Shown here one piece after another: positions 1-8,143 of a DNA stretch of 64,000 bases (within the stretch, counting starts at the first letter, position 1; the number at the start of each line of letters is the position of its first letter). This stretch comes from Mycobacterium hubeiense (GTDB lineage: Bacteria; Actinomycetota; Actinomycetes; Mycobacteriales; Mycobacteriaceae). Both the position numbers and the translations under genes were made by a program. The notes beneath the pieces were generated by a model. The model did not search any database and was not told the DNA's origin. It saw only the letters and a list, made by a program, of their open reading frames with translations. Where the stretch lies: contig NZ_PIZU01000003.1 in the NCBI RefSeq assembly GCF_002838065.1, positions 62,001 through 126,000 on the forward strand, read 5' to 3'.

Positions 1-1
1 C

Positions 2-1582
2 ACCCAGCAGCAGCTCGTCGAGGTCTTCGACTTGTTCAAGGCGGCGGTGCGGCGCGCCGCAGAAGCGGGATACGACGGCATCGAGTTGCATGCCGCGCAC
101 GGCTACATGTTTCTGGGATCATTCCTGGCGCCGCAACGCAACCGCCGCACCGATGACTACCGCGGCGACTCGGTGAAGGGCCGCATCCGCGTGGTGCTCG
201 AGGCGCTGGCCGCCATCCGCTCCGAGATCGGCGACGCGCTGCCCATCACATTGCGCATCTCCGGCTACGAACGGGTCGCAGGCGGCCGGCCTATCTTCGA
301 AACCGCCCAGGTGGCACCGCAATTGGTGGCCGCCGGGGTGGATGCGTTTCACGTCAGCGGCGGCGTGATCGACCGGCTGGTCACGGGCATGGTCAATGCG
401 GCCGATGACGGCGAAGCCGTGAACGTCGGCGCGGCGGCCGCGGTCAAGGAAGTCGTCGACGTGCCGGTGATCGCCGTCGGCCGGATCCACGACCCACAAC
501 GCGCCGAACAGATACTCGCCGAGGGCCGCGCCGACTTCATCGCGATGGGCCGACCCATGCTGGCCGATCCCGACCTGGCGGCGAAAGTACTTACCGGACA
601 GGCGCATCGGATCCGCAGGTGCATTTCGTGTGAGAACTGCATCGACGCCATGGAACAACGCTTCTCGGTGGACTGCGCGGTCAATCCCCGCACGGGCAAG
701 GAGCGTGAGCTCGCGGTGCTTCCGACCCGGCACCGCAAGCACGTGGTGGTGATCGGCAGTGGGCCGGCCGGTATGGAGGCGGCCCGGGTGGCCGCCGACC
801 GCGGACACCGCGTCACACTGTTCGAACGCAACAGGCAGACCGGCGGGGCGCTGTTGTGGGCGTCCATCCTGCATCCCGAGAACGAGCCGTTTCTGGTGTG
901 GCTGCGCGACGAGTTGTCTCGCACCACCGCGAAGGTCGAACTGGGCCACGAGATTTCGGCGGATGAGGTGGCCGATCTGCGGCCCGACGCGGTGGTGGTG
1001 GCCAACGGAGGGCAGGTGGAACTGCCCGACATCCCTGGGTCGGACCTGCCTCATGTGCGCAGTGGACCCGCGCTGCGCGAACTGCTCGGCGGATGGCGGC
1101 AGCGGTTCGTACGGCCTGCGGCGGTGCGGGCGGCGAGCCGCGCCTGGCTGCCGCTGGGACGCCGGGTGGCGATCGTCGGCGCCGATCTGGTGGCACTCGA
1201 GCTGGCCGAATTCCTCGCCGCCCGTGGTCGTCTGGTCTCGGTGCTGGAGCCGGGCAAGGCCATCGCGCCGGAGATCGGCAACAAACGCAAGACCGAACAC
1301 ATGGATCGGCTGGATCGGCTGGGAGTCACGGTGCACGTGCGGGCCGCGGTCGAGCGGATCGTGCCCGACGGCGTGGTGTTCACTCCGCACGCGGGCACCA
1401 GCCGCCAACTCTCCGCCGACAGCGTCGTGGTGGCGGGCACCCTGAAACCGAACACGGAGTTGTACGAAAAGCTCGTCGCCGCCCTGCCCGAGACCACGGT
1501 GACCGCCGCCGGCGATTGCACCGGCCTCGGCCTGATCCGCAAAGCCACCGAGGACGGCGCCCGCGCCGCCTGCAGCATCTAA
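2..1582 (+). CDS. FMN/4Fe-4S/FAD enoate reductase (2,4-dienoyl-CoA reductase-like), 5' end cut by window
   Basis: The reading frame is open from base 2, so the N-terminal part of the TIM barrel lies outside the window; 526 residues are visible. The rest of an old-yellow-enzyme barrel is followed by an iron-sulfur Cys cluster (CISCENC, then Cys after 11 residues) and, after a linker, a Rossmann motif (VVVIGSGPAGMEAARVA) of the FAD/NAD domain. This order is that of 2,4-dienoyl-CoA reductase FadH and of the BaiCD/BaiH steroid enoate reductases, which reduce conjugated C=C bonds with NAD(P)H. The next gene starts 12 bases downstream and encodes a steroid-isomerase fold protein, so a steroid or fatty enoyl substrate is plausible. 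The substrate is inferred; the family is clear. Confidence 0.85.
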   Translation, partial: TQQQLVEVFDLFKAAVRRAAEAGYDGIELHAAHGYMFLGSFLAPQRNRRTDDYRGDSVKGRIRVVLEALAAIRSEIGDALPITLRISGYERVAGGRPIFETAQVAPQLVAAGVDAFHVSGGVIDRLVTGMVNAADDGEAVNVGAAAAVKEVVDVPVIAVGRIHDPQRAEQILAEGRADFIAMGRPMLADPDLAAKVLTGQAHRIRRCISCENCIDAMEQRFSVDCAVNPRTGKERELAVLPTRHRKHVVVIGSGPAGMEAARVAADRGHRVTLFERNRQTGGALLWASILHPENEPFLVWLRDELSRTTAKVELGHEISADEVADLRPDAVVVANGGQVELPDIPGSDLPHVRSGPALRELLGGWRQRFVRPAAVRAASRAWLPLGRRVAIVGADLVALELAEFLAARGRLVSVLEPGKAIAPEIGNKRKTEHMDRLDRLGVTVHVRAAVERIVPDGVVFTPHAGTSRQLSADSVVVAGTLKPNTELYEKLVAALPETTVTAAGDCTGLGLIRKATEDGARAACSI

Positions 1583-1594
1583 CGAAGGAGAGAT

Positions 1595-2035
1595 ATGTCC
1601 AATGGCAACACCGAAACCGTTCGGCAGTCACCGGCACTCACGGCGTCGCAGAACTCGTGGCGCTGCGTCCAGTCGCACGACAAAGAGGGCTGGCTGGGTT
1701 TGATGGCCGACGACGTCGTCATCGAAGACCCGATCGGCAAGGCGATCACCAATCCCGACGGCAACGGTGTGCGGGGTAAAGAGGCAGCGGCGGCGTTCTA
1801 CGACACCAACATCGCGGCGAACAACTTGCGCATCACCTGCGAGGAGACGTTCCCGTCCAGCTCGCCCGACGAGATCGCCCATATCCTGGTGCTGCGCAGC
1901 CAGTTTGACAACGGAGTCACCAGCACCGTGCGCGGCATCTTCACGTATCGCGTGAACGATGACGGCCTGCTGACCAACCTGCGCGGCTACTGGAACATGG
2001 ACATGATGGAGTTCGGCCAGGCGGGTCAGAATTAG
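1595..2035 (+). CDS. NTF2/ketosteroid-isomerase-fold protein, Rv0760c-like
   Basis: A 146-residue protein of the SnoaL/NTF2 alpha+beta barrel fold. It closely resembles M. tuberculosis Rv0760c, known from its structure as a homologue of delta5-3-ketosteroid isomerase; characteristic stretches are HDKEGWLGLMADDVVIEDPIG and FTYRVNDDGLLTNLRGYWNMD. A good ribosome site (AAGGAGAG) lies about 6 bases before the ATG. It sits between an enoate reductase and an SDR, which suggests a steroid or polyketide-like pathway step (isomerase, dehydratase or carrier). A paralogue lies at 50725-51129, next to sterol thiolases. Whether this copy is catalytic cannot be told from sequence. Confidence 0.85.
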   Translation: MSNGNTETVRQSPALTASQNSWRCVQSHDKEGWLGLMADDVVIEDPIGKAITNPDGNGVRGKEAAAAFYDTNIAANNLRITCEETFPSSSPDEIAHILVLRSQFDNGVTSTVRGIFTYRVNDDGLLTNLRGYWNMDMMEFGQAGQN

Positions 2036-2885
2036 CGACCTGACCGGCCGTGGCGCGGTCGTCGTCGGCGGTTCGCGCGGTATCGGCCTGGCCGTCGCGG
2101 AATTACTGGCCGCCCAGGGTGCGGGCGTCGTGGTCAATGGCCGCGATGCCGATGCGGTAGCCCAAGCGGCGCAACGCATTTCCGGCGTGGCATATCCGGG
2201 CTCGCCCGCGGATCCGTCGACCGCCGATGGGTTGATCAACGCCTGCGTGCAGGAATTCGGTCGCATCGACATCCTGGTGAATTGTGCGGGCACACCCGAG
2301 CCCCCGGGTTCGTCGATCCTCAATGTCACCAGCGCCCAGTTCCGTGACCTGCTCGACGCGCATCTGGGCACGACGTTCGAGACCTGCCGGGCCGCCTCGC
2401 CGCGCTTGGTCGAGCAGGGCGGCGGCGTCATCGTCAACACCAGTTCGTTTGCGTTCCTTGGGGATTACGGCGGCACCGGCTATCCGGCCGGTAAGGGCGC
2501 TGTCAACGGGTTGACCATGGCGATCGCCGCGGAGCTGAAGGAACACGGCGTGCGGGCGAATGTGGTGTGCCCGGGCGCACGGACGCGCATTTCGACCGGC
2601 CCGCAGTACGAAGCCCAGATCGCCGACTTGAACCGCCGCGGGCTGCTCGATGACGCCAGCACGCAGGGCGCGCTCGACACCGCACCGCCGGACTACGTTG
2701 CGCCGACGTACGCGTACTTGGTCAGTGACCTCGCGAAGAACGTGACGGGCCGGATCTTCATCGCGGCGGGCGGTTTCGTCGGCGAATTCGCCCGGCCGAC
2801 GCCGTCGATCCTCGCGTACCGCGACCATCACACGTCGCCGCCGTGGACCGTCGACGAGTTGCACGGGATGATCGCGAAGGCATGA
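2031..2885 (+). CDS. short-chain dehydrogenase/reductase with no canonical start codon
   Basis: A classical SDR of about 284 residues. The cofactor motif GGSRGIG lies near residues 13-19, NCAG near residue 84, and the active site Y-P-A-G-K near residue 150; an SSF stretch supplies the serine. The first in-frame ATG/GTG/TTG is the GTG at 2130, which would delete the cofactor motif. Upstream, the frame is closed by TGA at 2004 and holds only ATT (2031), CTG (2040) and GTC (2025) as near-start codons. I place the start at ATT 2031, overlapping the TAG stop of the gene before; GTC 2025 may be a mutated GTG. Function is probably oxidation or reduction of the hydroxy/keto intermediate handled by its two upstream neighbours (inference). 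Confidence 0.7.
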   Translation: MSDLTGRGAVVVGGSRGIGLAVAELLAAQGAGVVVNGRDADAVAQAAQRISGVAYPGSPADPSTADGLINACVQEFGRIDILVNCAGTPEPPGSSILNVTSAQFRDLLDAHLGTTFETCRAASPRLVEQGGGVIVNTSSFAFLGDYGGTGYPAGKGAVNGLTMAIAAELKEHGVRANVVCPGARTRISTGPQYEAQIADLNRRGLLDDASTQGALDTAPPDYVAPTYAYLVSDLAKNVTGRIFIAAGGFVGEFARPTPSILAYRDHHTSPPWTVDELHGMIAKA

Positions 2886-2928
2886 GGTTGTGCACTGCGG
2901 CACGGACACGCTCAGTACGCTCAGATCC

Positions 2929-3345
2929 ATGGCCACCGTCTTCACCAAGATCATCAACGGAGAACTGCCAGGCCGATTCGTCTATGAGGACGACGAGATC
3001 GTCGCCTTCCTGACCATCGCGCCGATCACCCACGGCCACACGCTGGTGGTGCCGCGCGCAGAGATCGACCACTGGCAGAACGTCGATCCGGCGGTGTTCG
3101 GCCGGATCATGGCGGTCTCGCAATTGATCGGCAAGGCCGTCACCAAGGCGTTCGGCGCCGAACGGGCGGGCGTGATCATCGCGGGCCTGGAGGTGCCGCA
3201 TCTGCACGTGCATGTCTTCCCGGCCTACAACCTGAGCGACTTCGGCTTCGCCAACGCCGACCACAACCCCTCGCCCGAATCGCTCGACGAGGCACAGGCG
3301 AAAATCAAAGCGGCGCTGGAGCAATTGCAATCCGCGGGAGGCTGA
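2929..3345 (+). CDS. HIT-family nucleotide hydrolase/transferase
   Basis: A 138-residue histidine-triad protein with the signature HLHVHVFP near residue 94; the central His is the nucleotide-binding nucleophile of the family, which cleaves AMP from phosphoramidates or nucleotidyl conjugates. I use the ATG at 2929 ([17 protein letters not shown]); the open frame reaches 2890 but those residues look unlike the family. In M. tuberculosis a HIT protein (Rv0759c) also borders phoR, so this is conserved neighbourhood. It is convergent with phoR, and the two reading frames overlap by about 40 bases at their 3' ends. Confidence 0.85.
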   Translation: MATVFTKIINGELPGRFVYEDDEIVAFLTIAPITHGHTLVVPRAEIDHWQNVDPAVFGRIMAVSQLIGKAVTKAFGAERAGVIIAGLEVPHLHVHVFPAYNLSDFGFANADHNPSPESLDEAQAKIKAALEQLQSAGG

Positions 3346-4720
3346 CGGTAAACCGGCAGCCCTCCCCCGGGCCGGTCGCGACTCTGACCGTTCCGCCGTG
3401 GGCAGCCACCAGCGAGTCGACGATCGACAGCCCCAAGCCGGTGCCGCCGCTTTCCCGCGCCCGTGACGAGTCGGCGCGGTAAAACCGCTCGAACACCCGT
3501 TGCGCGTCGTCAGGACTCATCCCGGGACCTTCGTCGCAGACCTCGAGGACCGCATCGTCGTCCCGCGTGCCGACCCGCACCGTGACCCCGGCCGTGTCCG
3601 GTGTGTGCTGCAGCGCGTTGGCCACCAGGTTGCCGAGAACCTGGCGCAGCCGCGCCTCGTCGCCCAGCACTTCAGGGGTGCCGGGCCCGTCGATCACCTC
3701 CATCGCGATGTCGCGTTGTGGCGCGATCGACTGCGCATCGTGCACGGCGTCGGTGGCCAGCGTCAGCAGGTCGACGCGGTGTCTCTCCAGCGGGCGCTGC
3801 GCGTCGAGGCGGGCCAGCAGCAGCAGGTCCTCGACGAGTAAACCCATTCGGCCGGCTTCGCTTTCGATGCGGCCCATCAGCATGTCGACATCGCGGGCGG
3901 CGCCCTGACGGTACAGCTCGGCGAATCCGCGGATGGTGGTCAACGGTGTGCGCAGTTCATGGCTGGCATCGGTGATGAACCGGCGCATCCGCTCCTCGGA
4001 ACTACGGGCTTGCTCCGCCGAGGCGTCCGACGCTGCCACCGCCCGCTGGATCTGGGCCAGCATTCCGTTGAGCGCCAACGATAATCGGCCCACTTCGGTG
4101 CGAGGATCCCGTTGCGGGACGCGACGGTCGAGCTCGCCGGCGGCGATGGCCGCGGCTGTCTGTTCGACCTCGGTCAGCGCACGCAGACTGCGATGCACCA
4201 CCGCATATCCGACCACGCCGAGTACGAGAAGCACGGCGACGCCGATGCCGGCCTGGGCGTAGATCAGCGAGCGCACCGTCGACTGCACATCGGCCAAATC
4301 GATTGCGACTGTGGTGAGCTCACCGTTGGGGCCACGCACCGTCATCGCACGCCATTCGTTGGTGTGGTTGACGGATCCGACGGTGACCGGTTCGGGCCCG
4401 ACGTTGTTGTCGGCGGGCAGCGCGGGTTCGGCCTCGCGGTCGTTGACCGCCAGCCAATTGCGGCCGTCCGGATCGATGCCGCGGACGTAGAAGTCCGACG
4501 GCGGGCGAGCGGGATTCGGCCCTTCCGCCGGCGCGGTCGATGGCCGCCGTGGCGCCTGCGCCCAGCTGCGCGAGGCGTCGATCAGCGCCGCATCGACCCG
4601 GTTGACCAGCGTGTGCCGCAGGATCGAGGTGACCGCGACGCCGGAAGCCAGCAGCCCGCACGCCACCAGCACCAGCGTCGCCGCCACCAACCCCACCTTC
4701 AGGGGCACACCCCTGCGCAC
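3305..4720 (-). CDS. phoR: PhoR sensor histidine kinase
   Basis: Membrane sensor kinase of the PhoPR two-component system, which controls cell-envelope lipids and acid/redox responses in mycobacteria. The order is: transmembrane helix ([17 protein letters not shown]), extracytoplasmic loop, second helix ([19 protein letters not shown]), HAMP, HisKA with the phosphorylated His in [14 protein letters not shown], and an ATPase domain with GPGMS and [12 protein letters not shown]. It matches M. tuberculosis PhoR throughout. I use GTG 4720, 31 bases after the phoP stop, which gives an N-terminus of about the M. tuberculosis length. A TTG at 4780 would add 20 residues and overlap phoP; TTG near 4744 is also possible. 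The first helix follows at once in all cases. Confidence 0.9.
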   Translation of the reverse strand: MRRGVPLKVGLVAATLVLVACGLLASGVAVTSILRHTLVNRVDAALIDASRSWAQAPRRPSTAPAEGPNPARPPSDFYVRGIDPDGRNWLAVNDREAEPALPADNNVGPEPVTVGSVNHTNEWRAMTVRGPNGELTTVAIDLADVQSTVRSLIYAQAGIGVAVLLVLGVVGYAVVHRSLRALTEVEQTAAAIAAGELDRRVPQRDPRTEVGRLSLALNGMLAQIQRAVAASDASAEQARSSEERMRRFITDASHELRTPLTTIRGFAELYRQGAARDVDMLMGRIESEAGRMGLLVEDLLLLARLDAQRPLERHRVDLLTLATDAVHDAQSIAPQRDIAMEVIDGPGTPEVLGDEARLRQVLGNLVANALQHTPDTAGVTVRVGTRDDDAVLEVCDEGPGMSPDDAQRVFERFYRADSSRARESGGTGLGLSIVDSLVAAHGGTVRVATGPGEGCRFTVSLPRIAIAPAPL

Positions 4721-4751
4721 TAGCCGTGCACTCTGCTCTTCGCGCAAGCGC

Positions 4752-5486
4752 TCATCGCGGCTCGCGGAGGACGTACCCAACGCCGCGCAACGTGTGCAGC
4801 AGGCGCTTCTCGCCGGTGTCGATCTTGCGGCGCAGATATGAGACGTAGGACTCGACGACGTTGACGTCGCCGCCGAAGTCGTAGCGCCAGACGTGGTCGA
4901 GGATCTTCGGCTTCGACAGCACCATGCCCGCGTTGATCATGAAGTACCGCAGCAGCGTGAACTCCGTGGGCGACAACGCCACCGGCTCGCCGGCCTTCCA
5001 CACCTCGTGGGTGTCCTCGTCGAGTTCGATGTCGGCAAACGTCAGCCGCGACGTCTTGGGCTGCTCGGCACCACGCCCGCTGCGGCGCAGGATCACGCGC
5101 AGCCGGGCGACGACCTCTTCGAGGCTGAACGGTTTGGTGACGTAATCGTCACCGCCGAGCGTGAGGCCGGCGATCTTGTCCTGCAGCGTGTCACGAGCGG
5201 TGAGAAACAGTGCCGGCGCGTCGATGCCGTCGGCCCGCAGTCGGCGCAGCAGGCCGAAGCCGTCCATGCCCGGCATCATCACGTCGAGGATGATGGCGTC
5301 CGGCCGGGCTTCGCGGGCCTTGTCGATCGCCGCGGGTCCGTTCGAGGCGGCGTGCACCTCGAAGCCCTGGAACTTCAGGCTGACGGAGAGCAGCTCGACG
5401 ATGTTGGTCTCGTCGTCGACGACGAGCACGCGGGCTTCGGGAGTGTTCTCGGGTGTAGCAGGCATGGCCATTTCGCCACTGTCCAT
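4752..5486 (-). CDS. phoP: PhoP response regulator
   Basis: OmpR-family DNA-binding response regulator. The receiver domain (ARVLVVDDETNIVELLSVSL) carries the phosphoacceptor Asp in ILDVMMPGMDGFG and the conserved Lys in YVTKPFSLEE. The C-terminal winged helix ends in VVESYVSYLRRKID and GVGYVLREPR, nearly identical to M. tuberculosis PhoP. Start at ATG 5486 (MDSGEMAMPATPE) gives 244 residues against 247 in M. tuberculosis; ATGs at 5471 and 5465 are alternatives. It is divergent from the repeat-protein gene at 5567 and is followed by phoR. A PhoP direct-repeat box in the leader suggests autoregulation. Confidence 0.95.
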   Translation of the reverse strand: MDSGEMAMPATPENTPEARVLVVDDETNIVELLSVSLKFQGFEVHAASNGPAAIDKAREARPDAIILDVMMPGMDGFGLLRRLRADGIDAPALFLTARDTLQDKIAGLTLGGDDYVTKPFSLEEVVARLRVILRRSGRGAEQPKTSRLTFADIELDEDTHEVWKAGEPVALSPTEFTLLRYFMINAGMVLSKPKILDHVWRYDFGGDVNVVESYVSYLRRKIDTGEKRLLHTLRGVGYVLREPR

Positions 5487-5515
5487 GACGCGCCTGGGAG
5501 CAAGCCTGCGTGCAA

Positions 5516-5533
5516 GCTGTGCAGTACCTGTGA
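5516..5533 (-). promoter_or_regulatory. PhoP box (direct heptamer repeat) upstream of phoP
   Basis: Read on the minus strand this is TCACAGG, four bases, then GCACAGC. It matches the known mycobacterial PhoP box (two TCACAGC-like heptamers with 4-base spacing) at 12 of 14 positions. It lies about 30 bases before the phoP ATG and about 35 bases before the divergent gene at 5567, so it could serve either. Autoregulation is the expected role; binding here is inferred. Confidence 0.65.
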
Positions 5534-5566
5534 GTTTCATTACAAGCTTGCCCATAGACTGAGCCC

Positions 5567-6364
5567 ATGAACCTCGGCAAAGCCTTTGCTGACCTGGCCA
5601 CCGCACCCATCAAGGTCGGCCTCGCCGTCGCCGACGCGGGACTGGACATCGCCAACACTGCACTGGGGCGTGCGCGGTCGGGGTCAGGATCCGTCGCCTC
5701 GATGCTGGGCCTGGACGAAGCCGTCGAACGGGCAAACCGGCTGGCCCATCTGATGGACGACGACGCGCCGCTGGGGCGGGCGCTGGCGCCGAACGGTCCG
5801 TTGGACCGGCTGCTGCGGCCCGGCGGGCTGGTAGATCAGCTCACCAGGGAAGGCGGCCTGCTGGACCGCATGACGGCGGAGAGCGGCCCGGTCTCCCGCG
5901 CGCTGGCGCCGGGCGGTCTCGTCGACCAGGTGACCGCCGAGGGCGGATTGATGGACCGGATGACGGCCGACGACGGAGCGCTGTCACGGGTGATCGCGCC
6001 GGGCGGGTTGGCGGATCAACTGTTGGCCAACGACGGGTTGATCGAACGTGTGCTGCGCGAGGACGGCGTGGCGGACCGGCTGCTGGCCGAGGGCGGACTG
6101 CTGGACACGCTGACCGATCCTGAGGGGCCGCTGCTGAAGCTGGCCGATGTGGCCGACACGTTGAACCGGTTGGCGCCTGGGCTGGAGGCGCTGGCGCCGA
6201 CGATCGACGCGCTGCACGAGGCCGTCGTGACGCTGAGTCAGGTGGTCAATCCGCTGAGCAATATCGCCGATCGAATTCCGCTGCCGGGACGGCGGCCACG
6301 TGCACGTTCGTCGGCGTCCGCCCGTACGGTGCGGTCACAACGTGTGATCGAGGCCGACGAGTAA
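5567..6364 (+). CDS. protein with about 13 tandem ten-residue repeats, unknown function
   Basis: A 265-residue protein. Residues 66-195 are built from an almost unbroken ten-residue repeat, for example GGLVDQLTRE, GGLLDRMTAE, SGPVSRALAP, GGLVDQVTAE, GGLMDRMTAD, DGALSRVIAP. Gly or Pro pairs, then a hydrophobic-D/S-R/Q-hydrophobic core, recur with period exactly 10. No signal peptide or clear membrane helix is seen; the N-terminus (FADLATAPIKVGLAVADAGLDIA) is amphipathic. After the repeats come heptad-like leucines and a basic tail (GRRPRARSSASAR). It is divergent from phoP with 80 bases between, which hold the PhoP box. I do not recognise a function; a repeating amphipathic scaffold is suggested by the periodicity. 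Confidence 0.75.
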   Translation: MNLGKAFADLATAPIKVGLAVADAGLDIANTALGRARSGSGSVASMLGLDEAVERANRLAHLMDDDAPLGRALAPNGPLDRLLRPGGLVDQLTREGGLLDRMTAESGPVSRALAPGGLVDQVTAEGGLMDRMTADDGALSRVIAPGGLADQLLANDGLIERVLREDGVADRLLAEGGLLDTLTDPEGPLLKLADVADTLNRLAPGLEALAPTIDALHEAVVTLSQVVNPLSNIADRIPLPGRRPRARSSASARTVRSQRVIEADE

Positions 6365-6387
6365 CCCGATAAACTCGGCTTCCGCAG

Positions 6388-6458
6388 GCCCCCTTAGCTC
6401 AGTGGTAGAGCAACGCCCTTGTAAGGCGTGTGCGTCGGTTCGATCCCGACAGGGGGCT
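6388..6458 (+). tRNA. tRNA-Thr (anticodon TGT)
   Basis: Acceptor arms GCCCCCT (6388-6394) and AGGGGGC (6451-6457) pair fully. The D arm GCTC/GAGC, the anticodon stem CGCCC/GGGCG-type arm with loop CTTGTAA (anticodon TGT), and the T arm with GGTTCGATCC are all present. The discriminator is T; CCA is not encoded. It lies 24 bases after the repeat-protein gene. Confidence 0.93.
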
Positions 6459-6562
6459 CAAACGGACACTTCGTTCAGAGGCTTCCGCCCGCAGGAACGA
6501 CGCTGCTAGCTTTTTTGATGGTGTCGGGTTACCGCAGCGTGCAATAGGTGGGAGGGTTACGA

Positions 6563-6895
6563 ATGGTCAAGCACACGCTGGCAAAACTGGTTGTCACGGG
6601 TGGCGCGCTGGCCGGCGCGGGGATCGCCGGAGCTGGAGTCGCCGCCGCAGATCTAGGCCCGTTGCTCGACACCAGCTGCACTTATTCGCAGGCGGAGGCC
6701 GCGATCAAAGCCGTTTCGCCGGACGGTGGCCAGGGGTTCTCCGCCTCCCCGATGATGCAGACCTGGCTGCATGCATTCCTCGACGCGCCAGTTGAGCAGC
6801 GACAAAAGCTGATCGATTCGGCGCCCGAGGTACGGCAATACACCGACGTCATCGTGGCGATGGCCAACACCTGCGAGAACTATCCAGCCGGTTAA
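6563..6895 (+). CDS. secreted hemophore-related protein
   Basis: A 110-residue small exported protein. A basic start (MVKHTLAKL) and an Ala/Gly-rich hydrophobic core end in AAA-D near residue 29, a typical signal peptidase site. The mature part (DLGPLLDTSCTYSQAEAAI...MANTCENYPAG) has two Cys and resembles the mycobacterial hemophore-like family related to Rv0203, which binds heme outside the cell. The start is ATG 6563 because GGGAGGG lies 8 bases upstream; the open frame extends to 6548. It is convergent with the cutinase gene, 12 bases apart. The family call is by resemblance; heme binding is not shown. Confidence 0.7.
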   Translation: MVKHTLAKLVVTGGALAGAGIAGAGVAAADLGPLLDTSCTYSQAEAAIKAVSPDGGQGFSASPMMQTWLHAFLDAPVEQRQKLIDSAPEVRQYTDVIVAMANTCENYPAG

Positions 6896-6907
6896 CCGGC
6901 GAGCCGC

Positions 6908-7675
6908 CTACGCTGGTGGTGGCGGCGGTACCGGGCCCGGCCCGAGCCGATTCACAACGAAGGTTGCGGCCTCGTTGGTCATCCCGTTCATGCCGTACGA
7001 GATGTGCGCGAACCCGGGCTGACCGCCCACGACACCGGAGCAGATGTCGTCGCCGGGGGCGCACAACTCGATGGTCTTGGGCTCATACAGCGGACCGATC
7101 CTGATCGGCGGCACGCCGTAGGCGCTCAGGAACTGGTCGGAGGGCTTGCCGAACAGTGCAACCGCGGCGACGTGGTCAGCAATCTCCGGCGGCATCGGCC
7201 TGGGCACGTACTGCACGTACTCCGCAGGCACTTCCTCCGGGATTTCGGCGGAGGTGACGAAGCCGGCCAAGGCCGCGCCTTGGGAGTATCCACCCAGCAC
7301 GATCTTGGTGTTCGGACAGCTTTCCGCCATGAACTGGACGCGATCTCGCGCGTCGTAAATCCCGTTGACCACGGTGCTGACGAACTCCAGGCCCGCCTGC
7401 AGATCGCCGGGAGGCGGGAAATTGCCGCTCGCGGGGTAATCGACCCCGTAAACGTTGATAGACCGGCCGCCGGCCTGCGCGCGCAGCGCGTCGACGAACG
7501 CCTGGCCCACCATGCCGACGCCGGGTGGCTCGTAGGTGCCACGGGCGAACACCACCTCCACGTCGGGGCACGGCTGCGCGGACGCGGACGGGATCGGCGG
7601 ATCCAGCAGCGCCGCCCACATCACCAACACGGCGCTCGCGACAACCAGCAACCGACTTGCTTTGATGGCGTTCAT
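6908..7675 (-). CDS. secreted cutinase-family serine esterase
   Basis: A 255-residue exported esterase. An N-terminal signal peptide (SRLLVVASAVLVMWAALLD) ends near SASAQP. The alpha/beta-hydrolase core follows: VVFARGTYEPPGVGMVG, the nucleophile elbow GGYSQGAAL, and the Asp and His region CAPGDDICSG...FAHISYG. Mycobacterial cutinase-like proteins hydrolyse short to medium acyl esters, some lipids and polyesters. The tail is proline-rich (GPGPVPPPPPA). Start ATG 7675, preceded by GTGGGGGTG; GTG 7681 is possible. It belongs to no clear operon. Confidence 0.88.
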   Translation of the reverse strand: MNAIKASRLLVVASAVLVMWAALLDPPIPSASAQPCPDVEVVFARGTYEPPGVGMVGQAFVDALRAQAGGRSINVYGVDYPASGNFPPPGDLQAGLEFVSTVVNGIYDARDRVQFMAESCPNTKIVLGGYSQGAALAGFVTSAEIPEEVPAEYVQYVPRPMPPEIADHVAAVALFGKPSDQFLSAYGVPPIRIGPLYEPKTIELCAPGDDICSGVVGGQPGFAHISYGMNGMTNEAATFVVNRLGPGPVPPPPPA

Positions 7676-7761
7676 GCACACCCCCACAGCGTCGTAGCAT
7701 CCCGACTCTTGGCCTGCGTCCCATGCTGTCATACCGCGCAAGGGCGCGGGCTAAACGTCGA

Positions 7762-8118
7762 TCACACCCAGAGCACCGCGATGCCCGCCGCAAGGATTGA
7801 CAGCACGCCGGCCGAGATGAACAGCGGCCGCGGCGCGGGCTCACTCGTTCGTCGCTGCCGCGCATTCGCGATGCCCAGCACGCCGCCCAGCGCAACGAGG
7901 ATCACGAGCTTCACGCCAATCTTCGGGTAATTCAACTCGATTCCCGCGGGCCAGGGCGCGGCCAGCGCGAGCCCGGTGAGCAATGACAGCAACAGCCCGT
8001 ACTCCATCACGCGCGTGGTGCGGTAGCGCTTCGCCGCTGCCTCGACGATCCAGGAGCCGAAGGTGGCCGCGAACCCAACGATGTGCAGCAGAACAACGAC
8101 GTTGCGTAGTAGATCCAT
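7762..8118 (-). CDS. small four-helix integral membrane protein
   Basis: A 118-residue protein with about four hydrophobic segments (NVVVLLHIVGFAATFGSWIV, EYGLLLSLLTGLALAA, VKLVILVALGGVLGIA, LFISAGVLSILAAGIAVLW). I do not recognise the family. The pattern resembles small DoxX/CopD-like or uncharacterised actinobacterial membrane proteins. It is 25 bases downstream of the VanX-like gene on the same strand and could be co-transcribed with arsR1 and that gene. Start ATG 8118. Confidence 0.65.
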   Translation of the reverse strand: MDLLRNVVVLLHIVGFAATFGSWIVEAAAKRYRTTRVMEYGLLLSLLTGLALAAPWPAGIELNYPKIGVKLVILVALGGVLGIANARQRRTSEPAPRPLFISAGVLSILAAGIAVLWV

Positions 8119-8143
8119 GGCTCGCAGTGTAAGCCCAGCCCAA

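Noticed and set aside
6388..6458. tRNA-Thr as an attachment site for the 6-12 kb accessory region
   Set aside because: I found no integrase gene and noticed no second copy of the tRNA 3' end downstream.
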